Below, in pieces: positions 48,316-58,674 of a stretch of DNA of 64,000 nucleotides. The DNA is from Siphonodentalium dalli (Eukaryota > Mollusca > Scaphopoda > Gadilida > Siphonodentaliidae): assembly GCA_032622095.1 (NCBI GenBank), contig CP136067.1, positions 81,992,705-82,056,704 on the forward strand, given 5' to 3'. The notes under the pieces are model-generated. The model did no database searches, was not told the DNA's origin, and saw nothing but the letters and a program-made list of their open reading frames with translations. Position 1 is the first letter of the stretch, and every line of letters begins with the position of its first letter. The translations under genes were made by a program, and so were the position numbers.

Positions 48316-48582
48316 ATGATAAACCTGAGTACCAATGAGCACTATTTATCAGGTCTGGCACGTCCTGTATTTAACTATTATAGTTATATTCAACTATGAT
48401 AGTTAAACAGATATAGTTCATTCGAACCTCAAAATATTTCCTACGTAATTTGGAGCGAGTGATACGGCAGGCCGATAAATGAATGAACTATTGACATACC
48501 AGCTTCATATGCTCTGAAAAACACTTTGCCAAATTTACAGCCATTTTTCAGCCGTTTTCAACTTTTCGACAGAAGTCAGATA

Positions 48583-48836
48583 AACGCTCTTTATTGCTAC
48601 CATATGGAACGCTCTTTTCTGTTCCATGTCATGCAAATGACTGTTTTGTGTTTGGGACCCAAGCACCGTATTCACAGTTACATTTTTTGTTGCTTCAATG
48701 CGTCTTTTTGGGTTTCATAATGCTCGTAGAAAGGTAGGTCAGATAGTTATCGACCTATTTTGATACTGAGAAAAATTCAAAAGCGAATAATATTATGTCT
48801 ATTTTGGAGTGCAAGCCGCCATGTGACTTTAAGTTT
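48583..48836. repeat. Dispersed repeat, copy 2
   Basis: Counterpart of 9752-10035. The two copies differ in several segments, which argues for old insertions rather than a recent duplication. Confidence 0.5.
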
Positions 48837-48877
48837 ACATCACAATATCCATTTTTTCCCTATTTTTTATGGAAATT

Positions 48878-49075
48878 GTGTGATCACGCATCCCAGTGCA
48901 TGGCCACATTGTGTGATCGCGCATCCCAGTGCATGGCCACATTGTGTGATCACGCATCCCAGTGCACGGCCACATTGTGTGATCACGCATCCCAGTGCAC
49001 GGCCACATTGTGTGATCACGCATCCCAGTGCACGGCCACATTGTGTGATCACGCATCCCAGTGCACGGCCACATT
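48878..49075. repeat. 33-bp minisatellite, six copies
   Basis: The unit GTGTGATCACGCATCCCAGT followed by GCACGGCCACATT starts at 48878, 48911, 48944, 48977, 49010 and 49043. The last copies are identical. The first two carry GCATGG instead of GCACGG, and the second also GATCGC for GATCAC. Confidence 0.95.
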
Positions 49076-49309
49076 GCACTCTTAATAATACTGAAGCAAA
49101 TGAACAGTATCCAATTCAAATTCATTTTGCATCCTTTTGCGCCAACTTATTTTATTCAATAACCTCCCAAGTATACCTTTCTAAATGGCATTAACATGAA
49201 ATACACAATTGCCCCTTCATCCCAATAATGATGAGTTGAATGTTAATTGACTTCCTTATCATGTGTGTCATCATGATAATCATTCACATTGATCAAGGCA
49301 TGTTATTTC

Positions 49310-49562
49310 CAAGCCTTGAAATAGGGTGTCTGTCATTTGCAGAATGAGGTCCCCAGAGTGTGAATTTAGTGATGCTACCCCGCATAGCGGGCTAGCATCA
49401 CCAAATTCACCCTCTGGGAACCTCATTCTGCTGAGGTGTAAGCAGAATGAGGTCCCCAGAGGGTGAATTTGGTGATGCTAGCCTGCTATGCGGGGTAGTA
49501 TCACTAAATTCACCCTCTGGGGACCTCATTCTGCAAATGACAGGCACCCTATTTCAAGGCTT
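49310..49562. mobile_element. 253-base MITE made of two hairpins
   Basis: Outer ends CCTTGAAATAGGGTGTCTGT and its inverse. Inside are two near-perfect 93-base palindromes (49339-49431, 49442-49534) built on GCAGAATGAGGTCCCCAGAG, GGTGAATTTAGTGATGCTA and CCCGCATAGCGGG. Confidence 0.9.
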
Positions 49563-49742
49563 GGTTATTTCATCACAAATACAAACATTGTACTCATTTA
49601 GTATGACACTAGTACTGTTTTTGAAACCTTTTTAGCGACATGATATTGGGTTATTCCTCTTTTATCAAATTCACAAAATGACTACATATATATCTATTAT
49701 AGTTGAATACTACTATAATAGGTGAACCCAGGATGTGCCATA

Positions 49743-50117
49743 GCCAAGCCTGCAAATAGTGTGTCTGACATATGCAGAATGATGTCCCCAGGGCATGAAT
49801 TTAGTGATGCTTCTATTTTTGGCTTTGCAAGATCATAGTGTTTAATGATAATCTTCCTGCCCAGCATATGGCGTTTATATCTATTACATTGCTCTGGACT
49901 TAATGCATAACCCATGTGACATAGATAGATTACAGCATGATACATCAATAGATGAAACACTACATATAGATACTTCACAGAAGATGAGGTCTAAGCAGAA
50001 TGAGGTCCCCAGAGGGTGAATTTGGTGATGCTAACCCACTCTGCGGGGTAGATTCTCTAAATTCTCCCCCTGGGGACCTCACTCTGCAAATGTCAGACAC
50101 AATATTTCAAGACTTGT
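49743..50117. mobile_element. Second MITE of the same family
   Basis: Left AAGCCTGCAAATAGTGTGTC, right AATGTCAGACACAATATTTC. One palindrome is kept (49993-50094) and one is reduced to its left half (49774-49811), with unrelated sequence between them. Confidence 0.75.
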
Positions 50118-50417
50118 GCATGACCTGCTTTATTGTTGCATGCTGCGAAAAAATTTACCTATTTTTATCTTTTTGATGCAATAAATTCTATCTATATGGA
50201 CAACTATGGAAAGTCTTGTTTGGCATAAGATATGTCTGTATATGAGTATAATATATATTTATTGACCTATTTTGGTAACAGAAACTCTAGAACATGATGC
50301 AGTTACTAGCTAAATGTTTAGTTTTATACTTGAAGAATATATGTAATCCATAAATCATGAGTTATCTCATGTGGATATGTTCACTGGTTGTAGTGCTGGG
50401 TTAGATTCCCTGCCTGC

Positions 50418-50847
50418 ACAAGCCTGCAAATAGATTGTCTGGCATTTGCAGAATGAGGTCCCCAGAGGGTGAATTTAGTGACGCTATCCCGCACAGCGGG
50501 CTAGCATCACTAAATTCACCCTCTGGGAACCTCATTCTGCTTAGGCCTCAGCTGCTATGGGAGACCTAGGATCAGATTGAAGTCCCCAGTTAAAGTTGAT
50601 GATGTCCACTCATAAGTCACCTCGGTTATAAATGCATGTTATCTTCTGCAAATTAGAGGATATAGAAACTTCCCAGAAGGGAAAAAGTAACTAAAACAAT
50701 GTTAATTTGAGACTATGGATACTTCCCAGGAGATGAGGCCTAAGCAGAATGAGGTTCCCAGATGGTGAATTTGGTGATGCTAGCCCACTAAATTCACCCT
50801 CTGTGGACCTCATTCTGTAAATGACATACACTCTATTTGCAGACTTG
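50418..50847. mobile_element. Third MITE of the same family
   Basis: Left AAGCCTGCAAATAGATTGTC; a full palindrome at 50449-50541 and a shortened one at 50745-50819; right AATGACATACACTCTATTTG. All three copies lie within 1.54 kb. Confidence 0.8.
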
Positions 50848-50942
50848 TGTCTGCATGTTCTTCAATATTATTATTCTCATACTCATAAAACCATCTGGAA
50901 TGGTTGTAATTGTATCATAATTCATACTGTAGTTCCTTTCTT

Positions 50943-51200
50943 AACCCTTTCATGGTGGGAGCTGCGCTGGTGCAGCATTAAAGATCATGTGCCAGTGAAT
51001 TCTCATATATGCAAGTCTCCCAAAAGGGAGCCTCAAATATATAAGAGAATGCACTGGTTTACAAGGTCAATGTAAATATTGTTAGGCCAATGTATTCTCT
51101 TACATATGCAAGTCTCCCTATGGGAGACTCATATATATAAGAGAATGCATTGCCACAGGGTTTTCACAAAATTTCAGGAAGCTCCAGTCATGGAAGGGTT
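50943..51200. mobile_element. 258-base MITE with TTAA-type ends
   Basis: AACCCTTTCATGGTGGGAGCT at the left (first base of each shared with the flank) and the related inverse AGCTCCAGTCATGGAAGGGT at the right. It carries two inner hairpins of GCAAGTCTCCC type and ATTCTCTTACATATG tracts like those inside 47855-48315. The left flank is TTAA, the right TTAT. Confidence 0.7.
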
Positions 51201-51726
51201 ATCTCAAAACTAAACATGGCTGCTAGAGTGTCATTGGAATGTGTGGAAAATAATAGTTTATATTATCCGGGAATTACTCTGCCCGGGGTTCAAATAGAGA
51301 TATCCGTTTATAAATTTCACCATGTTCCCCACGATGTTGCTGGAGATGATCAGTTTGTCCTCACAACAATGGGTCTAAATATCAAGATTGGTGTGATTTA
51401 CATCAGTCCTCACATTAATTCACAACAATAAGAATTCAGTACACGACCTATGTATTGGACATTAGGTGATGTAAAATCACTCTACTAACGGAGGATTGCA
51501 CTATAACATTTCAAAATTGTGCCACAAGGTCAATCTAGTTGGCTGAAAGAAAGAAACTCTTTGAACGTTCCAAGGCAAACTGATAGCCATCATATCTCAA
51601 TGCTATGGTACACATGACAATCATTCATTTTCTATGTGTTCATTACATAACATGTTAATCCAGGGTCAGAATTTGTGCACCTTTGATTAGAATTGGTACT
51701 AATGAATAATAATGCTTATGTTTCCA
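51201..51726 (+). other. Intergenic stretch
   Basis: No gene or bounded repeat recognised. A 93-codon frame over 51150-51431 starts inside a MITE and has no recognisable domain. Confidence 0.35.
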
Positions 51727-52470
51727 TGACAATGGAGCTTCCACAGCTGTCAGTCATATACTTATTAGCAGATATTTTCTACCAATCAGTGACTGAGCCA
51801 GTCGCTTGTTGCATTGAAAATTCTTTGTTTCACTCCTATTTTGATATCCACACATACTTTCAGTGTTAAATTGCCAATATTCAAATAACGTTTTTGTTGT
51901 CAAATCATAATTTCCTGAAATTTCAATTTGTGCAATGATATTGGAAATTCATCCATGATTATAACACTATTTCACTGACATTCATTAGATTTTTCACATA
52001 TGAAGACGAAAAGAAGGTATTATCTTGGGTGTATTACATAGAGAGTAATCAATTGTTTCCGAGAATTACGTTAAATAATTCATGAGAGGTCAGAGAAGTC
52101 GGTAAGAAAGGAGTGCACGTTAGGTTGTTTCTTACCTAAACTTCTCTCGCCTTGAGTGAATTATTCAACGTAATTATTGGAACTAACTGATTACTCTTAT
52201 TTATTACACTTCTGCATCTATTTGGTTCGTAAAATATGATTTCAACACCCATAATTAATCCATGAAATTCCCGATGTGGAGAAAGATCAACCATTGAAAT
52301 TTCAGTCTAGATAAGTAAGCGACGTAACGCCAATGACATCACGAGAAATGACATAATTCACTAGTGACAACTATCATTTTTAATTGACAGCGTTTTCAAT
52401 GGATATCGTGCATAGGAGTGTAATAATGTATAATATGCAGTGCTGTAAAACAAATTGAACTGTTTATGCA
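51727..52470 (+). repeat. Dispersed repeat, copy with an insertion
   Basis: Matches 38388-38760 from CCACAGCTGTCAGTCATA to TCTTGGGTGTATTACA (52038) and again from GTGCTGTAAAACAAATTGAA (52440). The about 400 bases between are extra and include the hairpin at 52043-52196. Confidence 0.7.
52043..52196. repeat. 154-base imperfect hairpin
   Basis: GAGTAATCAATTGTTTCC, AATTACGTTAAATAATTCA and CAGAGAAGTCGGTAAGAAA are followed by approximate inverses ending TGATTACTC. Confidence 0.75.
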
Positions 52471-52816
52471 GTTGTTGCCAAGAGCGATGACGATCTGCTT
52501 CAGGTGATGCACAGATAATTACCAGCTTTTCATCAAACTAAACTATAAAGGTAGTTATAGTATCAATGGTTGTCACAGTCATGGATTAAACTTTTATTAC
52601 ACGCTTGTTCCTAGAAGTAGAGTGTTATTGCTGTACGTTCCATACGCATCTCATTGACGTAAAATGACGTACATGACGTTCGCCTCAACCATGAAACTGG
52701 AACTATTTAAATAAAAGAATCATCACACATGACAAACGCGCCCTGTATGTGCCTAAATAAACCTTCTAATCCTGTATTTTTAATGCACGGAATCTAGGAC
52801 GCGAAGCATGTAATAA

Positions 52817-52974
52817 ACACAGAACGACACGATGTGTAAATGGGTTTGTCGATACGGCACTCGTGCTGTCACGGAAGGATAGAACTCGAGGTGCAAGCGC
52901 CTCTCGTTCTATCCTTCCGCGACAGCACTCGTGCCGTATCAACAAACCCATTTACACTTTGTGTCGTTCTGTGT
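52817..52974. mobile_element. 158-base near-perfect hairpin
   Basis: The arms begin ACACAGAACGACAC and contain AAATGGGTTTGT, GATACGGCACTCGTGCTGTC and GGAAGGATAGAAC. The second arm is the inverse with only a few mismatches around the short centre GTGCAAGCGC. Confidence 0.9.
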
Positions 52975-53608
52975 ATATCTGACACAGGTGTGGAATAAAT
53001 ACAGAACATAACTTGCAACATAATCTGGAATTATTTATGGAACTCGTTACATTTCACTTTCGTGAAACATTTCCTTGCTTCCTCACTCATTCGATAACAG
53101 ATTCTCGATTATGTTGCACATTGTATCCTGTATATCACGATGCAGTTATGCTTCCTTGCCAAAGTTATTTCAAGTATTTCTGCTTGTGAGGTGATGCTAT
53201 CAAATGTTCAAAAATCAATATCACTGGAAACTCTCTAATATTTCCCTGTATTAACCCTCACATCACCATAAAATATATGTAGTTGTCTAATATTACCCTC
53301 TATTATGTCAGCTCTTGCGATTAGCCAATCAGCATCGATAAATAGTGACGGTGTGGTGTATGAACCCATATTAGGTCAGTGACCCCATATGAAATCAATA
53401 ATAGGTGCTTATCCACCATCTTGTTTTTCAGAAATAAAAAACTGTTGCCTCGGGGATATTTTTGGTGTACAAAGGCGCCAAGAAAGGATATCTGTTGGTA
53501 GTCATTGATTACCATAGGCGACGCATTTAACTTACCAAATTAATATAAATGAGAGTGACGATTAATTAAAGGGATATGCTGGATGTTGTCCACTGACATA
53601 ATAAATAC

Positions 53609-53746
53609 GTAACAGGACTCATAGTGATTGGATATGGTGTCATGTGAGGCTCAGTGAGATCAATATTAGGCTCGGTCTATGACCTCGCCTAATATTGATC
53701 TCACTGAGCCTCACATGACACCATATCCGATGAAGTGTCCCGTAAC
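53609..53746. mobile_element. 138-base hairpin with ~41 perfect base pairs
   Basis: The inner arms from GGATATGGTGTCATGTGAGG to ATCAATATTAGGC are exactly inverted around a loop of about 15 bases (TCGGTCTATGACCTC). The outer 18 bases of each arm are diverged. The flanks share a direct repeat, CTCACATCACCATA, at 53257 and 53761. Confidence 0.9.
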
Positions 53747-54794
53747 TTATAGTATTAACTCTCACATCACCATACTTTATATGTAGTGGTCTCCAACTGA
53801 GAAGTCTCCAACTGAGAAGTCTCATGACCTTGAATATAATTTATGCAACAAAATCGAAGAATAAAACAGTCTTTTTTATCTATTTCTTGAATTTCTTTTA
53901 TGAAAAGAGACAAATTGGGTCTTGATTTTCACCACTGATAACGGGACCGGGTTATAGCGGATGACCGGTTTATAGCGGACCAGCCAAATTATGTGCGTTT
54001 TCACACCCCTCTTGGTAAACCACAAAAATAATCGAATTATTTCATTTATTTCCCTTCTACGTCTGTAGTCCATTATGAGATTTCCCGCTTCAGCACCACA
54101 CCAGGGCCCATCATATTAAAAGGAAATTTCTTCAAAACACCAAAATGTCAATATTCACACATTGTGTGGTCCAGAATATGGGTAGAACCTTATACTAGAG
54201 CATGGCTGACATATTTAAGTGGCATATCCAGGTCCCAATAGATCATTTCCTCTCATCAGATCTCTATGATACAAAACACCGTTACATCCTCAATTTGGGA
54301 TTGGTTTATTGCACACCGGGATTGGTTTATAGCAACTGCCATATTCGATGGGATCGGGTTATATATATCTGTCATCGGTATATCAGTTCTATCAAGGTTA
54401 ATGTTTTCCCACAGAAATTTGTCCCTTAAACGTGAGATACTGTTTTGGCCAAAAGGTGATTATTGAGTGACCAGCTATCTACATACATGTGCTGATGCAT
54501 AACTGTATGTAAATTTTACCTGTGTGTTCATATTAAGTCATATAGCATATGCTTCAACTTGTTTGTTGAGTATTTGATATAATATACCATGAATGTATAT
54601 GATATTGTCAACTGTATACATGACAATGATTCACACAAACACACAAAGCTAAGGATTTCTTTTAGAAAAAGCAGATCAAAAGTCAGCTGTAGAAAGTATA
54701 GGCGCAGCTTACCAGATGTTTCACAGCATGAGACCTCCAATTACTGGTCGCACTCTTGCATGAGTAATCAAATTTGGGAAGGACACCAAACATA
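53747..54794 (+). other. Intergenic stretch
   Basis: Contains relatives of GGGTTATAGCGG and GGTTTATAGC (53948-53975, 54300-54362) that recur in reverse near 56100-56250, so an old element may span 53.9-56.25 kb. No gene. Confidence 0.35.
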
Positions 54795-55499
54795 TACAGT
54801 AATGCTCTAAGTAATCGACTTCTTAAAGGCACGTGAGGCCTTAGTTGTCGAAAATATTCATATTTTTTCCAATCACCGTAAACAGAAAAACATTAAAATG
54901 CATACAGTTTCGTTCATATATACCATGGCATTCGCGTAAACAGCATGTTATCATAAAGATTTTCTATATTTTACCTAAGCAAGAGCCTGATTGTGTTACA
55001 GAAGACAACACAATGCTGCTGGCTAATCACACACAAATGGCATAAACGCTCTTTATTCGTTCCATATCAGGAATTCACCCACAAAGAACGCTCTTTATGT
55101 TTACCATCATAATATAAACAAACACCAGAAAAGTAACTTTTTAGGCTTTTGTTTACATAACAATGGTCAAAAATATGACCATAACATACTGTTTATGCGA
55201 TATTTCTTATTTGTATACGGACAAAGTCTGTCTACATTTTGTTGTTCTTTCTGTTTGTGGCGGTTTTTGACGGGTGGAATTATTTTCACAGGATACCCAC
55301 CGCCAAGGCCAACCGTACCTTTAACCACAGCAGAATTATGGGTAACTTTTCAGGATTTAGTCGAAAATATGGCTTGTGGAAAGCTCTCAGTGAGAGCTTT
55401 CTGATGAATGGCAACAAGTCATATTTCCAACTAAATCCTGAAAAGTTATCCATAATTCTGCTGTGGTTAAGGAGTTGATTATTTAGGGCATTACTGTAT
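54795..55499. mobile_element. 0.7-kb member of the TACAGTAATGCCC family
   Basis: Ends TACAGTAATGCTCTAAGTAA and GGGCATTACTGTA. The right part (55322-55499) is the usual foldback with CAGCAGAATTATGGGTAAC and its inverse. The part 54846-55318 is absent from the shorter copies and may be an insertion or the ancestral interior. Confidence 0.65.
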
Positions 55500-56640
55500 A
55501 ACAACTCAATATGAAATAATAATAATAATATGTTAGATAAATATCTAGCAGGGACTAGAAATATTTTTAATTGTAGACCATGTGTAAATGAGGTTTCATA
55601 AGAAATTGTGCATTATGACTAGATAATTCATTGTGTCCGGTGTCCGCCACATACAACCTATAACAGTCTTGCTATCCTGTGCCCGTAGGTGAGCCGATAG
55701 ACAACTCTACATGGTTGGGATTGGTCCACCCTCATCGAATATCATGCAGAAGTCAAGATAGATGCAGCAGATTCTTTTGCCAAATACCCTGTCTACTATT
55801 GTAAATCACATGCCTGCTTACTGGGACAAACCACTGTACTGTGTGACATGAACTGGATCCCCCAATAAATTAATATATATCAAAGTTATGCACTTATAAA
55901 TCATTTTGTTGTCAACCCCTTCATTCATAGCATTGGAATCGCTTTGCCATCCGTGGCAGCTGTATAATTATAGATTGCAAACGCCTAATGACAACGCCCC
56001 TGATTATGCCATTCATTTTGTCTGACATATTGTATAGCGTTAGAAAAACACTTGAAAGCCAAGAAGAAAAAACAATTTGTATTTTTGCTATAACCTGATC
56101 TTTTACTGCTATAACCCAATCCCATCGATTAAGGTAGTTGCTCAAACTCGATCCCAAATTGAGAAAGTAATGACATTTTTTTGGTGTCACAGAGATCTGA
56201 TGAGAGGAAATTATCTTTTAGCTGGTTCGTTATAACCGATCCGGTTACCGGTGGGGGGGGATGGTGTTTTACATGTAGCTCTGCTGACCTTTTTAGACCA
56301 CTTTAAACCATTAAAGACACCTTAAATAAGCTGCTTCACATCTGGATGTTTTATTTGACTTGTCGAAATTGTCCAACTGATCGTGGTCACTTCAAAAAAT
56401 TCAATATTTTCACATGGCCATATTCTCAATGTTTATCATTGGTTTTGTCATATTGTATCTGACTTTAATTGTGTTACCTCAGTCAGAAAATACTTGTGTA
56501 GTTATCAGTCATTAAATTCTTAAAGTTTGATTTCTCTCAACTTTAACTGGCCATTGATGCTACAATGCCCATTGTTGATTTATTGAGAATCTGGTTGTTG
56601 ACAAACCATCTGTGTCTCTGACAAACCTGGCTAATTTTTA
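55500..56640 (+). other. Intergenic stretch
   Basis: 55690-55870 follows a CCCGTAG and ends CCCCAATAAA, so it could be a terminal exon, but no frame shows a known family. Nothing else supported. Confidence 0.3.
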
Positions 56641-56641
56641 T

Positions 56642-58010
56642 TATACGCCCGTTTTGAAAAAAAAACGGAACGTATTATGTTACTGGTTCATCTGTATGTC
56701 CGTCCATGTTTGTCTGTCTGCATGTTCTTTCGCTTTTTTCGTTTCGGATGATAACTTTAATAAGTCTGAACTGAATGGAATGAAATTTGGTATGATTATT
56801 TTGTTTTCCAGATGATAACTAGTTTTAGTTGTCTGACTGTTATCAAATTTTGTATGTAGATTAGCCACATGAAAATACAGGTCAGTTCAAATTTGGATTT
56901 GGTCCACCCATTTTTGCTGGAGTTATGGTAGACCCCGAAGCCATGACAAATAGTTTTTGCGGCTGGCTCAACCAATTTCGTGGCTGGTTAGCTAGCTAAG
57001 CCGGCGACATTCGTGGCTGGTGAAATATGGCAGCTCAGCCGGCTGAGACGTTATCATTCAGCGTATTTCGTTCCCGAAATTTTCCTAATCTCCGGTTAAC
57101 CCGGTTAACCCGGTGAACCCATAGAATTCCAGACCACACGTATTCTTTTGGTGTTGGGCTTTTCCATTATGGTGAAAATACACAAAGGACTGGCATGGAT
57201 GTACTATGCAATTTACCATCTAATCGGTATAAGTTACATTGGGACGTCTGTCGACTGCTATCATCACTGGCATCTTGTGATATATGCATGCATCATTGAA
57301 TGCTGAATCCGATAGTAATGATATATAATATTTCAAACTATTTTCTATTCTTTTCTACAGGTTATGTGCATATATTGACAAATGCCAGCGATGTCTGAGT
57401 TTGTTTGAACATATTAATTGTCGAAATAAACAATTTATGAATGGATGCTCCCATTCAGTTATATGAAAGCATGCATTGGAATAGTCTATTCCACATTGAG
57501 AGGCCCGGGTGTTCTAATAATATAACAACCATGACGTGTCCATGCGAGTTTGCCAATATTAGGGAATGCAGTTTAGTTCTTTGCGATTCGCAGTACAGTT
57601 GTGCTTAACATATAAGCCCATCCGCACGGCTCAGCCATTTTTATCATGCAGCTGGTGTTAGAGATAATATAGCTGGCAGTGGCGGCTTGTGGCCAATATG
57701 GCTGGCGACGGCGGCGTTCGATGGCGGCTTCGGGCTCTAATTTATGGTCCTTGTCGATTTTCCAATTATTTTGGTTTCCGGGTGATAACTTTAGTTTCAG
57801 TTTCTGATTGTTTTCAAATTTGGTATATGGATTACTCATATGAAAATACAGGTCAAGTTAGAATTTGGGTTCTGTCTGCCTATTTAACTGGAGATATGGT
57901 CCTTGTTGACTTATAATTTGACAATTATTTCGGTTTCCGTGATAGCTTTAGTTATAGTTTTGTTTGTTTTAAAATTTGGCATATGGATTACTCATTACGG
58001 CCCTTTTTTG
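56642..58010. repeat. Repeat region beginning with a CGCCCGTTTT hairpin
   Basis: TATACGCCCGTTTTG and its inverse CGGAACGTATTATG form a terminal hairpin (56642-56679). The body has repeated units with GGTATGATT, GAAAATACAGGTCA, GGATGATAACT and GGAGTTATGG (56745-56940, 57775-57985). The part 56935-57770 is unrelated. Confidence 0.5.
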
Positions 58011-58014
58011 CAAT

Positions 58015-58320
58015 GGACCTTTCCACAGCTGTCAATCAAATAATTATTAGCGGATATTTTCGACCAATCATCGACTGAGCCGGCCAATGGCTGCATTGAA
58101 AATTCTGCTGCCATCTTTCTTCACCCTAATTTTGATATCCATGCATACATTCAGTGTTAAATTGGCTATATTCGAACAACTTTTTTGTTGTCAAATCATA
58201 ATATACTGAGATTTAATTTATCCGTGATTAAAACAATATTTTTCATTTATCATGACACTTGTCATAATTTTCACATTTAATGGCAAAACAAATGTGTGTT
58301 CTCTGGTATAATATATTAAA
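58015..58320 (+). repeat. Dispersed repeat, third copy
   Basis: GGACCTTTCCACAGCTGTCA through TTTGTTGTCAAATCATAAT, truncated near TATAATATATTA. Relative of 38388-38760 and 51727-52470. Confidence 0.7.
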
Positions 58321-58455
58321 AAATACCCCTTCGCTAGTTCAATCGGTCAAAAGCTCTTCAGAGCTTGTGTTTATGTTTATGTAATATGTTTAAATACCTC
58401 CGACTTAAATAAATTAAAAATAAATAAAATTTATCTTATCTTATCTTATCTTCAA
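58320..58455 (+). mobile_element. 3' end of a truncated non-LTR retroposon with CTTAT tail
   Basis: TCAATCGGTCAAAAGCTC, then AAATAAATAAAATTTAT and four CTTAT repeats (to 58452). This is the third retroposon tail in the window built on a pentamer or tetramer repeat. Confidence 0.45.
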
Positions 58456-58674
58456 TGAGCTGAAATGTTTGAGGGAACTTTGACAGTGGCATTGACAAAA
58501 AGCTGAGTGAATCTATCATGGTTACGCCATTACATTTCAAACTGAGAATTTTGTTCAGGGATCTGTCTGCCTGTTCTGGTCTGTTTGCGGTTTTTCTTCC
58601 AGAGCCCTTGACTGATTTCAGCCAAATTTGGTGTGGTGCCTTCGGGGTACCCGGCAGAAGTTATAACGGCCTTA

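Noticed and set aside
48835-49194. Frames of 96-144 codons on both strands
   Set aside because: By-products of the 33-bp minisatellite.
55690-55870. Terminal exon of an unknown gene
   Set aside because: There is an acceptor-like CCCGTAG and a later AATAAA, but no frame gives a known domain and no upstream exon was found.
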